64,000 bases of DNA from a virus. Numbering within the stretch: the first letter of the stretch is position 1; each line of letters opens with the position of its first letter. The position numbers and the translations under genes are program-made. Below the pieces are notes generated by a model. The model worked only from the letters and a program-made list of their open reading frames with translations, did no database searches and had not been told where the DNA came from. Below are positions 33,829 through 43,563 of the stretch, piece by piece. Location of the stretch: positions 23,194 to 87,193 of the IMG/VR virus record IMGVR_UViG_3300032224_001146, one strand, 5' to 3'.

Positions 33829-35213
33829 TGGCACTTCAATACGACGTATACGGATATCAAGCAACACAGGCAAGCGTTGCATCTCCTGCAAATACATCAA
33901 CTGGCACATATGATGGTGCAGAAAAAGTTTCATATACAGTTGGAAAAGAATTCAATGTTTCAAAATCTTTACTTACTATAAATACAGATTCAAATGACAC
34001 AACAAATTCAATAATTGTTAAAGGTTCTGGCATTGATACTTCTGGAGAATACTTTGCTTTTGGAACAACTATGTTTTTTAAAGCAACGTTAAACGATACA
34101 AAACAATCAGGTGGCTGTGGATTTTTTTTAAATGCTTCTTCAAATGGGGCAACTGGATATTACGTTTCTGTTGCTACAACATCTACTGCTGCAGCTCAAG
34201 GTGGAAACTCATTTAACTTTTATAAAATTATTAATGGTAAAAAGTATGTGCTGCAGGACTCTCAATCTGTTAGCGATGCAGCAAAATTAAGGGGTATATA
34301 CAACGGATCCTCATATAAGATAGATATTTTTGTGGACTATGGATCAACTAGTACCACACTTATTGCATATGTAAATGGATTTAAGATAACTGCAACTGAT
34401 GCAACAAAAACAATTGGTGGAGTTTCTGTAGATAGACTTTCAAAAACAGCAGTCATAGCACTATATGCAAATCTTGGAACGGCAGCATTTGATTATGCTT
34501 ATGCAATGCCTATTACAAAATCACAATATGACTCAGCATCACTTTATAATATTTACAAAGATAATTTTATTAAGGCTGGAATTGATATGGCTTACGGAGA
34601 TTTGTTTGTTACTGGATTACAACAAACTGATTCAACCACAGCCACAAAATACATAGATGAGTTTGGCCCAGTTGCCAGAGAAATTAGAAATATTAAAACT
34701 AGATACGATTCATCTCCAGCAATTCCAAAATACGTAACTACTGGTTTAAATCAGGCTGTCTCATTACTTGGACAAAAACTTGGGGTGTTTACTGGAGAAG
34801 CTTATGTTTTAAATAACACAGGCACCTATGTACCATTAAGCGACGGTGCAATGACATCTTTTGCTATTATTGGTCCAACAATTAGCAAGAGTAGCCCAAT
34901 TGAATATATGGATACAGAAATTGATAAGTATTCTCCACAAGAGCCAGTCACATTTGACTCTCAATGGATTCAAAGAGAATCAGATGCCAAGAACCTGTCT
35001 GACTGGATTAAAAAGCAATGGAAAAATAAACAAAGGGTAATAGATATAAACGTGTTTGGAAACCCATTAGTATCTGTAGCAGATATTATTGTTGTTGATT
35101 ATCCTTATAATGATTTAACAAATACTCAAAAGTTTGTTGTAACAAATGTAACTCAAGCATGGAAGGATGGGTTAACTACCACTATTACGGCTAGATCTAT
35201 ATATAGCCAATAA
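33828..35213 (+). CDS. Minor tail protein with lectin-like domain
   Basis: 461 residues from ATG 33828. Residues ~60-215 have a ConA-like jelly-roll pattern (YFAFGTTMFFKATLNDTKQS, FFLNASSNGATGYYVSVATT, KIDIFVDYGSTSTTLIAYVN). The C-terminal ~170 residues (EPVTFDSQWIQRESDAKNLS, DWIKKQWKNKQRVIDINVFG, VVDYPYNDLTNTQKFVVTNV) match a tail-hub assembly domain seen in minor tail proteins. It probably displays a carbohydrate-binding module on the baseplate. The next gene has its own -10 overlapping the end of this one. Confidence 0.6.
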   Translation: MALQYDVYGYQATQASVASPANTSTGTYDGAEKVSYTVGKEFNVSKSLLTINTDSNDTTNSIIVKGSGIDTSGEYFAFGTTMFFKATLNDTKQSGGCGFFLNASSNGATGYYVSVATTSTAAAQGGNSFNFYKIINGKKYVLQDSQSVSDAAKLRGIYNGSSYKIDIFVDYGSTSTTLIAYVNGFKITATDATKTIGGVSVDRLSKTAVIALYANLGTAAFDYAYAMPITKSQYDSASLYNIYKDNFIKAGIDMAYGDLFVTGLQQTDSTTATKYIDEFGPVAREIRNIKTRYDSSPAIPKYVTTGLNQAVSLLGQKLGVFTGEAYVLNNTGTYVPLSDGAMTSFAIIGPTISKSSPIEYMDTEIDKYSPQEPVTFDSQWIQRESDAKNLSDWIKKQWKNKQRVIDINVFGNPLVSVADIIVVDYPYNDLTNTQKFVVTNVTQAWKDGLTTTITARSIYSQ

Positions 35214-35214
35214 A

Positions 35215-35223
35215 TGGTATAAT
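35215..35223 (+). promoter_or_regulatory. Extended -10 promoter predicted to give a leaderless mRNA (gene at 35230)
   Basis: TGG plus TATAAT (35218-35223), six bases before the ATG at 35230. No Shine-Dalgarno lies between. The -35 region (ATCTAT at 17-bp spacing) is weak. The stop of the preceding gene is at 35211-35213, so the promoter occupies the whole 16-bp gap. Confidence 0.5.
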
Positions 35224-35229
35224 AAAATT

Positions 35230-35682
35230 ATGACCAAGCCAACTAAAGTTTCCAGTAATCAAGTTGCTAAAAATTCCCCAATATTTTTAGTTGCTGGCTC
35301 ACCAGAGCTTGTTGATTTAGATCCATCTTTTGTTAGAATTGTTGGTGGAGATTTAGCAAGTAAATATGCACAAGCTTATTTGCATGGCGGAGATTTTGGT
35401 GGATCATCTGGAGACCCAGACAATCCAACTAAGCCAGAAGATCCTAATAATCCAAATGGTCCAAAGGATCCCTCTTGGGTTGACAAGCCAAAAGCTGATG
35501 AAGGCGATGCAAGTTATACTATAGGTCTTAGAGGGTTAGCACCAGATCTTTCTGATATTCAAATTTTAAAACAGGAAGTTGATTTTAGTGTTGTCCCACC
35601 TAAAGTAAATATTACATTTAGAGTGCATAATTCTACTGGAAGGCAAGTGATTGGATTGAATGCGTTGGTTCCTAAACAATGA
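35230..35682 (+). CDS. Minor tail protein with Pro-rich linker
   Basis: 150 residues, probably translated from a leaderless message. The N-terminal ~55 residues (SPIFLVAGSPELVDLDPSFV, GGDLASKYAQAYLHGG) are globular; residues ~58-90 are a Gly/Ser then Pro/Asp/Asn linker (DPDNPTKPEDPNNPNGPKDP). The C-terminal domain is beta-like (ILKQEVDFSVVPPKVNITFR). It resembles short actinophage minor tail proteins that link baseplate to fibres; no family is recognised. Its last bases ATGA overlap the next gene. Confidence 0.5.
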   Translation: MTKPTKVSSNQVAKNSPIFLVAGSPELVDLDPSFVRIVGGDLASKYAQAYLHGGDFGGSSGDPDNPTKPEDPNNPNGPKDPSWVDKPKADEGDASYTIGLRGLAPDLSDIQILKQEVDFSVVPPKVNITFRVHNSTGRQVIGLNALVPKQ

Positions 35683-36554
35683 TTACTAAATTTGGAAAAA
35701 GATTTTTAACCTCTTATCTTGCAGGAGGATCAGCATTCCCAGCTCAAGAGATGGCATTTGGAATAGATTCAACAGCAGTAAATGCAAGTGGGAATGATAC
35801 AAGACTTGGTTTTGAATTTTATCGTTTCCCAGTCTCACTTGCTACAATTGATATTCAAACAGATAGCAATGGAGATAGCACATATGCAGTTGTATACAAA
35901 ACAACTGTCCCGCAAGATGTTGCTGGAATAATTAAAGAGGTTGGTTTATATCCATCAAGTAAGCAATCTTTAAATGCTACAGATAGCAAATTTATTACAG
36001 ATTTTGAAAACAACATGTTATGGTTTGATGCAGATTTATACAACCCACAATTAGTAACAACACCTACTCCTAGAGTTGGTGCCACCATGTTTAAAGTACA
36101 GTCCGTATCAAATTCATCAAAAGAATTTATTTCAAAGGTTGACACCTTTAACCTTGCTGGATATAGTGCAAATGACACAATTACATTAGCTTATAATCAG
36201 GAAGACAACAATCTATCTTCTATTAAAATAAAGTTTTATAGTTCGGATACAGATTATTTGTATACTACTTTTAACAATTTTTCTTCAACAGGAGAAGCAA
36301 TTAAAAAAGCAGCTTTATCAACATTAGCAATTAGTGGCAATCCAGATTCAACATCAATTATTAAAGTTGGAGTAGAGGTAGCAGCTAAATCTTCTGGTAA
36401 TACTGTTGTGTATTTAGATGGGCTAAGAATTAATGACGAGGACACCTTTGATCCTAAATATGGAATCATTGCTAGATCAGTATTAAGTTCACCGCTTACA
36501 AAACTTGCTGGAAGACCTGTTGATATAGAGTTTAGATTGGCATTGAACTTTTAA
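35679..36554 (+). CDS. Minor tail/baseplate protein
   Basis: 291 residues. The N-terminus (ITKFGKRFLTSYLAGGSAFP, AQEMAFGIDSTAVNASGNDT) and FEFYRFPVSLATIDIQTDSN look like the wedge-type minor tail proteins that follow hub genes in actinophages. The second half is a beta-domain (NDTITLAYNQEDNNLSSIKI, NTVVYLDGLRINDEDTFDPK) that resembles carbohydrate-binding folds. It overlaps the previous gene by 4 bases and shares its stop with the next start (TAATGG). The partner and ligand are unknown. Confidence 0.55.
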   Translation: MITKFGKRFLTSYLAGGSAFPAQEMAFGIDSTAVNASGNDTRLGFEFYRFPVSLATIDIQTDSNGDSTYAVVYKTTVPQDVAGIIKEVGLYPSSKQSLNATDSKFITDFENNMLWFDADLYNPQLVTTPTPRVGATMFKVQSVSNSSKEFISKVDTFNLAGYSANDTITLAYNQEDNNLSSIKIKFYSSDTDYLYTTFNNFSSTGEAIKKAALSTLAISGNPDSTSIIKVGVEVAAKSSGNTVVYLDGLRINDEDTFDPKYGIIARSVLSSPLTKLAGRPVDIEFRLALNF

Positions 36555-38956
36555 TGGCAAACTTAAACATTCCTGCTGATTTAACTTTTACTGGTTTTCC
36601 AGATCCATCAGATAAAAATTATTTTGATGTTACAGTAAAAGGTTTAAACCCAGATACACATTATGGAATTCAATTTCAATGGTTGTTTGCAGATGGCACA
36701 AAAAGCGATTGGTCTGCAACAAGGGATGTTCTTTCAAGTTTAATTACAACACCAGGACAGCCAGACCTTGGAGTTAATGATGTTGTTGGTGGACCTGGAT
36801 ATATTAAGGTTACATGGTCTGGAACGGCTGGTGGATCAACAGCAACAGATGTTGCAAGAGTAGATGTTTATATTAGCGGAGCACCATTTGATGGAACAAA
36901 GCCAGCCGATTCATTTGTAGCTTCAGGAACAAAAACAATTACTGCCCCAGCAGGTACATATATAGTAAAGCTTAAAGCATTGCGTTCTGACGGTACTACA
37001 TCATCTTTATTTAGCGTAACAAGAACAATTACAGTTCAGGGAATTGGTCAAGTTGTAGAAACACCCACACTTCCAACAGGACTTTCAGTTACATCAATTC
37101 CATTTGGAACACAGGTTTCATGGGATGGTACATACGTATCTTCAACATTTAAAGGTTTTCAATCTATTGTAATTAATGCTTCAACAACAAATGTTGGTGC
37201 TTCAGTTACAACAGAACCAGGAATACCAGTAGCACAGCTATCTGTAAATAATGCAAAGAATAGTGCAAACATACCTTTGGGTGCTAATGTCGGATATGCT
37301 TTTGACACATTCTATTATTACATTGCAACTAATACAGATGGAACCGTGTATAAAGAAAATGGCGTTGCCACATGGACAAGAATTAATTCTGTTGGAGTCA
37401 GACCAACAAAAGCAAATAAAATAGATCTTGAAAATGGTGTAATATCTATTGAAAATCTTGTCGCTGGAAATGGTGCATTTACAACATATCTTAAAGCTGG
37501 TGCAGATACTGGTGCAAGAGTTACACTTAGTGGTTTAACAACAACTACAAATGGTGTTCTTCCAGGATTAACAATTTACAAATCTGATGGTACAACTCCA
37601 GCAATGAGAGCAGACTTTTCTGGCAATCTTTCTTTTAGTGGGGACATAAGTGGTGCAACAGGTACACTTACTAATGCTTTAAATGTTGGAACAGCAGTTA
37701 ATGGAAAATATCCATTTAGTGTTTCTGGTAGCGGAATATTAAATTCCACTGCTGGATCAATAGGTGGCTTTACAATTGATGCTACTTCATTGCAAGCAAA
37801 CAATAATACTTTTCAGTTAGACAGTACAAACGGAAGACTTGCTGTTGGTCCTATTAGTGGATCACATATTGAAATTGATGGTACAAGTGGAATTCTTCAC
37901 AAGTCTAGCTCATCTGCATCTGGCAATTTTCAATTAACTTCTTCTGGACACCTTACACTTGGATCAAGTTCTGGATCAGGAAATTATTTAGAATGGGATG
38001 GAACTAATTTAAATATTCGTGGCGGACTTACAATCACAAGTGGTGCAACTTATGATGATATTCAGTATTCAAAAAATAATGTTGGCGGTATAGTTACACT
38101 TACAGACAGCCTTGCAACTGGTACGGGGTTTAATAATGGAACTGGAAAAAGCTTAACAGATCTTGTTGATTTTTACAAATCTTTAGATAGATTATTTACT
38201 GGAGATTATACAAAAGTTGATGGTGGAAAAATTAGTACTGGAATTATTCAGTCTACAGGTTATGTTACTATAAACCAAACCAACGTTCCAGCAACAACTA
38301 TTAATTTAAATAGTGGAGAATTTTCTATAGGTGCTGGTGCATTGACATTTAATTCAAATACTAAAGAAGCAGTTCTTACACTTAATGCTACACATGATCA
38401 ACCATTTCAAATTAAAGCAGTAGCAGGGACTTCATTGAGTGCTACTAGCTCAACATATAACTGGGATGGAACTACTGACTCTTTAGGAGGTACAGATGCT
38501 GATACAACTATTCGCAGTGTTGATACTTCTTCAGTTTCTTTAAGTGCCACAGAAACAATTGGTATAATTCAAAAAAATACATCTGGTTCAACTGGTCCAA
38601 GACTATTAATGTCTACTGGATCTGGAGGGTTTACAGAAATTGGTGCTTATGGGTCAACTTTTAACTCTTCAATTATTTTTAATAACGGTCACATTATATT
38701 TAAATCAAACCTTTCTAGCCCCTATGTCATGCAAGGTCTTGGGTCTACCACTCACCCAAGTTATAGTTATGCAGATATTCCTACTACGTTAAATATTAAT
38801 GCACAAGGAACTCTTAGCAGAGGAAGAGCTTTTTTCCGTTCTGGAAATACAGAAACAAACATCCTTACGGGAAGATATTCAGCAAATAACAATCAGCCCG
38901 TTGGTTATTCTTGGATAGGTGTATCTGGGGATATTATTTTTAGTACAGCGGATTAA
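36554..38956 (+). CDS. Tail fibre, FN3-like N-terminus and beta-helical shaft
   Basis: 800 residues. Residues ~1-90 look like a fibronectin-III domain (LNPDTHYGIQFQWLFADGTK), and a second at ~75-165 (GPGYIKVTWSGTAGGSTATD, YIVKLKALRSDGTTSSLFSV). From ~260 the sequence is a long Gly/Thr/Ser/Asn shaft with repeating short strands (RVTLSGLTTTTNGVLPGLTI, GTLTNALNVGTAVNGKYPFS, SSSASGNFQLTSSGHLTLGS). The end (FRSGNTETNILTGRYSANNN) lacks a lectin motif. No intramolecular chaperone domain is obvious. It is translated in one operon with the minor tail genes and is a likely receptor-binding fibre. Confidence 0.6.
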   Translation: MANLNIPADLTFTGFPDPSDKNYFDVTVKGLNPDTHYGIQFQWLFADGTKSDWSATRDVLSSLITTPGQPDLGVNDVVGGPGYIKVTWSGTAGGSTATDVARVDVYISGAPFDGTKPADSFVASGTKTITAPAGTYIVKLKALRSDGTTSSLFSVTRTITVQGIGQVVETPTLPTGLSVTSIPFGTQVSWDGTYVSSTFKGFQSIVINASTTNVGASVTTEPGIPVAQLSVNNAKNSANIPLGANVGYAFDTFYYYIATNTDGTVYKENGVATWTRINSVGVRPTKANKIDLENGVISIENLVAGNGAFTTYLKAGADTGARVTLSGLTTTTNGVLPGLTIYKSDGTTPAMRADFSGNLSFSGDISGATGTLTNALNVGTAVNGKYPFSVSGSGILNSTAGSIGGFTIDATSLQANNNTFQLDSTNGRLAVGPISGSHIEIDGTSGILHKSSSSASGNFQLTSSGHLTLGSSSGSGNYLEWDGTNLNIRGGLTITSGATYDDIQYSKNNVGGIVTLTDSLATGTGFNNGTGKSLTDLVDFYKSLDRLFTGDYTKVDGGKISTGIIQSTGYVTINQTNVPATTINLNSGEFSIGAGALTFNSNTKEAVLTLNATHDQPFQIKAVAGTSLSATSSTYNWDGTTDSLGGTDADTTIRSVDTSSVSLSATETIGIIQKNTSGSTGPRLLMSTGSGGFTEIGAYGSTFNSSIIFNNGHIIFKSNLSSPYVMQGLGSTTHPSYSYADIPTTLNINAQGTLSRGRAFFRSGNTETNILTGRYSANNNQPVGYSWIGVSGDIIFSTAD

Positions 38957-38959
38957 AAT

Positions 38960-41900
38960 ATGGCAGGAAAATCATACATAAAAGTAGGCTCTTCTTGGTC
39001 TAAGATAAAAAGAATGTATGTTAAAACTGGTCCAGTTTGGACATCAGTTAGAAAAGCATATATTAAAACTGGAAACGTTTGGAACAAGATGTTTGACTCT
39101 TCTAGTAGAATTCCATATACAACAGAAACTCCTACAATTAGACATGACGCATATACTGGAACTGTTGTTTCAGGTGCAGTAATTCAATATCCAGATCCAA
39201 CTGGAGAATCAGTAATTGGAATTAAATTGTGGGGAAGAGAAAATCCTTCTTCTTGGGGCAATGGTCCATTTACTCAAACAAAATATCAATGGTATGCTGC
39301 TGATAATAAACAAGGAACAAATGCATATGTAATTAAAGATAGCTCAGATACGTATTATGTAGGGTCTTCAGAAAACAATGATCAGTATGATGGAAATTAT
39401 TTATTCTTTAGAGCTTTATATACAAATGCTTATGGAACTGGAGTAGCCAATAGCTTGCCAGTATATGTTCACAAAAATGAACCATATAAAATAACTGGAG
39501 TAAATGGCGGGACAACTGGAATTTCTTCAACAGCAACAGAAGTTGGAACCCCGATACAGTTTGATTTTTATTGGAACAATGCATACACACGTTCTATAGA
39601 TAGATATTATTCAACTATAGAATGGTATAGAGGCTCACCACTATCAGATAAAAGCAATCGTGTTCAAGTTCATACAATGTATCAAGCAAATTGGATAGTT
39701 GATAACACAACAGAATTTTCTGGAAATGACACCTATACTCCATCACCCTCCGACCTTGGATATACAATTTATGTAGTTATGACTGGCAATAATACATATA
39801 CTATGGACCCAATACAAACTGCATTATATACGGCTCCAATTGTAAGTACATATTACACAGCAACTGTAGTTAGTTCTAAGCCAGTAATTAATTCACCAGT
39901 AACAATTACAAAAGTTGATGGATATCAAACAATTAATTATCAACTTAAAGCTAATACTCAAACTTATACACCTTCAGCAAGTACTGTTTATTGGGGCTGG
40001 CAGTGGGCTTCTTCTGCAACAGCATCAGATTCATCATGGAGAGCATTACAAACAAGATCTTATTTTCCAATATATGGAGGGTATCAAACTACAAATTATT
40101 ATGGTTCAGAACCAAATCAAGGTGTAGATCATTATTTATATATTCCATTAACTGTATATGATGGGTCAACTGATGTTAGCACAATTGGAAAGTATTTCAG
40201 GTTTTATTCAATTGGAAGTGCAAACGGTGCACAATCAATTACAAATAACTCAGCTGTACTTGGACCAATATACAACTATCCAACAACACCTGGAAACCCA
40301 TCAATTTCTTTTTATGCTGCTTACAATTCTTCTCAAGCTTACATTAGGGCATTTTGGAATCCATCAACTTATTCTTTAGACTATACGCTTCAATATAAAT
40401 CTGGAGGCACATGGTATGATGCATTAACAGTCACAGATGCTCCCCAATATGTTTCTACAGATGGAATTTTGGTTCCTACTGGAACTTTGATATTTAGAGT
40501 TAGAGCAAGAAATGCAGAAAACATATATCAGTATTCTTCAGAAATTACATTTAATGTTCCTGCCTCATACTCATTTTCTTTTGGAAATTATTTATATCCA
40601 AATACAAATGGGCAAATTGGTTTAGATAGTGGCACAACATCAACAACTCCAAGCGGTGGAAGATTAATTGCAGTATACCCATTAGATATGGCAGAAACCA
40701 CAACTGGATATTATTCTGATGGTAGATATTATTATATTCAATTTTCTGGATATCAATATCAAAATGTTGGAGTTTCAACCTATGCATTAAGATATCAAGT
40801 TAAATTTGATTCTTTAAATCCAGGGTATGCAGATATTTTAATTTGTAATAAGGGATCATCTCTTCCGTTAACTACAGTTAGCCCTGGACTTTATAATGGA
40901 TCAACACAAACATCTGGGTTGCCAGGCCCTTATGTTATTTCTACAAATACAACATATAGAATATACATGGACGGTACTGTAGGAAGCTTTGGACAAACTC
41001 AAGCACAAATTCCTTCTGCAAACTTTATAACTCATACTAGAGACTTTGGTTCAGCAGATGATGGATATCACAGTCTTTTAACTGCAACAAATCAATATGT
41101 TACATCAATGCTTTCTGTAACTAGTGCAACTGTAAATTCTTCTGGCATATCAGTTTCGTTTAATGGTTTAAATGGATACTCTTATTATGGTTATGAATTA
41201 AGATCTGGAAGTTATTCTGGATCATTATTCTCATCTGGAGGTTCTCAAACTGCAAATCCATTAAATATTGGAAGCTTAACAGGTGGAACAACATATTACC
41301 TTACAATAACTCCATACAATACACTTGGGCAACCTGGAGATGTATATCAAAATTCATTCCTTGCCCCAAATAATCCTCAACCATTTACAACAATAAGTGG
41401 AAGTAAAAGTTTTCCTTCTGGAGCAGTTCAATCCGCATCTGAACCTTCTGGAAATAGAACTTTAACTGTTTCCTGGAATGCTTCTTCAAGTGGTCCAAAT
41501 TATGAAGTTCAATATGAAGGAAGCAATAATAATTCCACATGGACAGTTTTGCAAAGTTTAAATCAATCAAGTTATAAAACAGCAACATCTGATACTTATA
41601 CCGCTGCTTATTATAGGTATTACAGATATTCTGTTCGTGCAAGAGGCTCTGATTATGCATTAGCAAATGCTGCATATTCTGATGGAGGAACTTCAACAAA
41701 CCTTATATATAGAAATATAGATGGAACAAATCCTTCTGCTCCAAGCATAAATACAATTACTCCTGGAACTGGTTCATCTTATAATACAGCAAGTATTGCA
41801 TTTACAACAACTTCATCACCTGGATCTAATACAATTAACTGGAATCAATATTCTTTGGACAATACAAACTGGACTAATATTTATACTGGTCCAATTAGTT

Positions 41901-43084
41901 TAACTGGGTTATCCGCAAGTACTGGTTACTATATCTATATGAGATCCTGGAACTATGATGATTTGTATTCTGGCCCTACATATCAATATTTTACAACAAA
42001 CGCTGCTCCAGCTTATTTAACAGCACCTACACCTAGCAGTGTGAGTAAAAGTGGTGCAAACTTTAATGTTTATTTTAGTGGTGGATCTGGACCATATTAT
42101 CAAACATATTGGAGTGTCTCTGATTCAATTCCTGCTGCAACTGGATACGATGCAAATGGATCTTCCTCTCCAATATCCGTCACAAACTTAGTGTCTCCCT
42201 CTGGTGGAACAACGTATTATTTTTCTGTTAGATCTGTTTCTGCATTAACAAATACTGGATCTGGATCCACAACATCTTTAACAATAAGCCCGTGGTCATC
42301 AACTAGAGTAAGTTATTATGCACCAATTGTTCCAACTATTACTATGTCAGCAAATAGCGGAGTGGGACAAACTTCAGCAACAATTAACTGGACAGCAACA
42401 AATCAATCTTATGCTTATGTTGATAGTACATATGTTGGAAATGTAAAAACTTATACTTTTAGTAATCTTAGTCCAAGCACTCCATATAGCGGAACAGTAA
42501 CTGTATATTCTACAGACTCACAAACAGCTTCAGCAAGTTATAGTTTTACAACATCAGCAGTTCCTACTTATACAATTACATATGATGGCAATGGAAATAC
42601 TGGTGGATCAACAACTGCAACAACTGGAAGCGGAAGCGTTACAATACGTTCAAATGGATTTACTAGAACAAACTGTTCGTTTGCTGGCTGGGCTCTGTCT
42701 GCTGGAGGAGCTGTTGCATATTCAGGAGGAGCTTCATATAACTTAACAGCAAATGTAACTTTTTATGCAGTTTGGACAGCAAATTCAAACTCTGCTTCTG
42801 CACCAACCGTTACATTTGTTGGAAACAACAAGCCTACAACTGGAAGAAAGCAATGGACTTGGAGCGGAGGATCGGTTACTGGTGGAACATTTACAGGATA
42901 TGTTGTTCAAATTAGTTCAACTAGTGCTACTTCTGGATTTGGATCTAGTATATCAACTGGAACAACAGCCAGCTACGATATTGCTGTTTCTCCAGTTACA
43001 AGCCCTAGATGGTTAAGGGCAGCTATAACATATACAGATGGTTTGGGAGCCGCTAAAACTGGAACATTCTCAACAGCAGTATAA
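38960..43084 (+). CDS. Large tail fibre/adhesin with FN3-like repeats and InlB-type repeat
   Basis: 1374 residues. Residues 1-50 hold a triplicated motif: KVGSSWSKIKRMYVKTG, PVWTSVRKAYIKTG, NVWNKMF. The long middle contains many FN3/Ig-like beta modules (for example NYEVQYEGSNNNSTWTVLQS and TTYYLTITPYNTLGQPGDVY). At about 1200-1275 is an InlB/List-Bact-type repeat: YTITYDGNGNTGG, ..., SFAGWALSAGGAVAYSGGAS, FYAVWTANS. The last ~90 residues are a further beta domain with TGRKQWTWSGG. InlB-type repeats are known from Gram-positive adhesins; a phage can reuse one for host recognition. No chaperone domain. Confidence 0.65.
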   Translation: MAGKSYIKVGSSWSKIKRMYVKTGPVWTSVRKAYIKTGNVWNKMFDSSSRIPYTTETPTIRHDAYTGTVVSGAVIQYPDPTGESVIGIKLWGRENPSSWGNGPFTQTKYQWYAADNKQGTNAYVIKDSSDTYYVGSSENNDQYDGNYLFFRALYTNAYGTGVANSLPVYVHKNEPYKITGVNGGTTGISSTATEVGTPIQFDFYWNNAYTRSIDRYYSTIEWYRGSPLSDKSNRVQVHTMYQANWIVDNTTEFSGNDTYTPSPSDLGYTIYVVMTGNNTYTMDPIQTALYTAPIVSTYYTATVVSSKPVINSPVTITKVDGYQTINYQLKANTQTYTPSASTVYWGWQWASSATASDSSWRALQTRSYFPIYGGYQTTNYYGSEPNQGVDHYLYIPLTVYDGSTDVSTIGKYFRFYSIGSANGAQSITNNSAVLGPIYNYPTTPGNPSISFYAAYNSSQAYIRAFWNPSTYSLDYTLQYKSGGTWYDALTVTDAPQYVSTDGILVPTGTLIFRVRARNAENIYQYSSEITFNVPASYSFSFGNYLYPNTNGQIGLDSGTTSTTPSGGRLIAVYPLDMAETTTGYYSDGRYYYIQFSGYQYQNVGVSTYALRYQVKFDSLNPGYADILICNKGSSLPLTTVSPGLYNGSTQTSGLPGPYVISTNTTYRIYMDGTVGSFGQTQAQIPSANFITHTRDFGSADDGYHSLLTATNQYVTSMLSVTSATVNSSGISVSFNGLNGYSYYGYELRSGSYSGSLFSSGGSQTANPLNIGSLTGGTTYYLTITPYNTLGQPGDVYQNSFLAPNNPQPFTTISGSKSFPSGAVQSASEPSGNRTLTVSWNASSSGPNYEVQYEGSNNNSTWTVLQSLNQSSYKTATSDTYTAAYYRYYRYSVRARGSDYALANAAYSDGGTSTNLIYRNIDGTNPSAPSINTITPGTGSSYNTASIAFTTTSSPGSNTINWNQYSLDNTNWTNIYTGPISLTGLSASTGYYIYMRSWNYDDLYSGPTYQYFTTNAAPAYLTAPTPSSVSKSGANFNVYFSGGSGPYYQTYWSVSDSIPAATGYDANGSSSPISVTNLVSPSGGTTYYFSVRSVSALTNTGSGSTTSLTISPWSSTRVSYYAPIVPTITMSANSGVGQTSATINWTATNQSYAYVDSTYVGNVKTYTFSNLSPSTPYSGTVTVYSTDSQTASASYSFTTSAVPTYTITYDGNGNTGGSTTATTGSGSVTIRSNGFTRTNCSFAGWALSAGGAVAYSGGASYNLTANVTFYAVWTANSNSASAPTVTFVGNNKPTTGRKQWTWSGGSVTGGTFTGYVVQISSTSATSGFGSSISTGTTASYDIAVSPVTSPRWLRAAITYTDGLGAAKTGTFSTAV

Positions 43085-43095
43085 AAATAAGGGTA

Positions 43096-43124
43096 TTGAC
43101 CCGTTAGGGTTAATTTGCTATAAT
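43096..43124 (+). promoter_or_regulatory. Strong promoter before the coiled-coil gene cluster
   Basis: TTGACC (43096-43101), exactly 17-bp spacer ending TGC, TATAAT (43119-43124): close to the sigma-70/sigma-A ideal plus an extended -10. The start is predicted near 43131. The RBS is GGAGG at 43131-43135, 5 bp before the ATG at 43141. Confidence 0.75.
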
Positions 43125-43140
43125 ATAACAGGAGGAACAA

Positions 43141-43365
43141 ATGACATCACTACTAACAAACGAGGATAAGCTAAGCATCCTTAATCAACATATTAAGAAT
43201 GTTGAATATGCAATTTACGGCTTAGAGCTAGACATTATTGAATACGGTGCATCTATTGATAAAGATAATGCATATGCAACAAAGCTAGATGAAAGACTTA
43301 CAGAATTACAGGCCAAGAAAGCACTCTTGGATTCTGAAAAGGCAGATCTTACAGCAGGAGCATAA
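43141..43365 (+). CDS. Small coiled-coil protein
   Basis: 74 residues, predominantly helical with heptad-like spacing (ILNQHIKNVEYAIYGLELDI, LDERLTELQAKKALLDSEKA). Charged, no signal or membrane segment. It has the strongest promoter of the window and a perfect Shine-Dalgarno, so it should be made in quantity. The next gene is a similar coiled-coil protein, so this may be a duplicated pair that forms a hetero-coil or scaffolding rod. Function unknown. Confidence 0.6.
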   Translation: MTSLLTNEDKLSILNQHIKNVEYAIYGLELDIIEYGASIDKDNAYATKLDERLTELQAKKALLDSEKADLTAGA

Positions 43366-43563
43366 ATGGAAAAGGCAGAGTTAATTATCACAGCCTTGCA
43401 ACAAAGAATTGGTGAGATTGTCTCACAATATGAGACACAGATTGCCATACTTAGAGCTGAGTTAACAACATTAATGACACAGCAAGAAGAAAAAAAGCAG
43501 GCTATGCAAGAGTATAACGACGAGCTTCTTGAAAAAATTGAATTTGGAGATCACGAAGTATAA
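43366..43563 (+). CDS. Small coiled-coil protein, second of a pair
   Basis: 65 residues, helical throughout (ITALQQRIGEIVSQYETQIA, ILRAELTTLMTQQEEKKQAM), starting directly after the previous stop; its own last base is the A of the next ATG. Similar size, charge and heptad look to the protein at 43141. Together with the 143-residue protein that follows, these three form a compact, highly expressed operon. Function unknown; a decoration or assembly-scaffold role is possible. Confidence 0.6.
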   Translation: MEKAELIITALQQRIGEIVSQYETQIAILRAELTTLMTQQEEKKQAMQEYNDELLEKIEFGDHEV

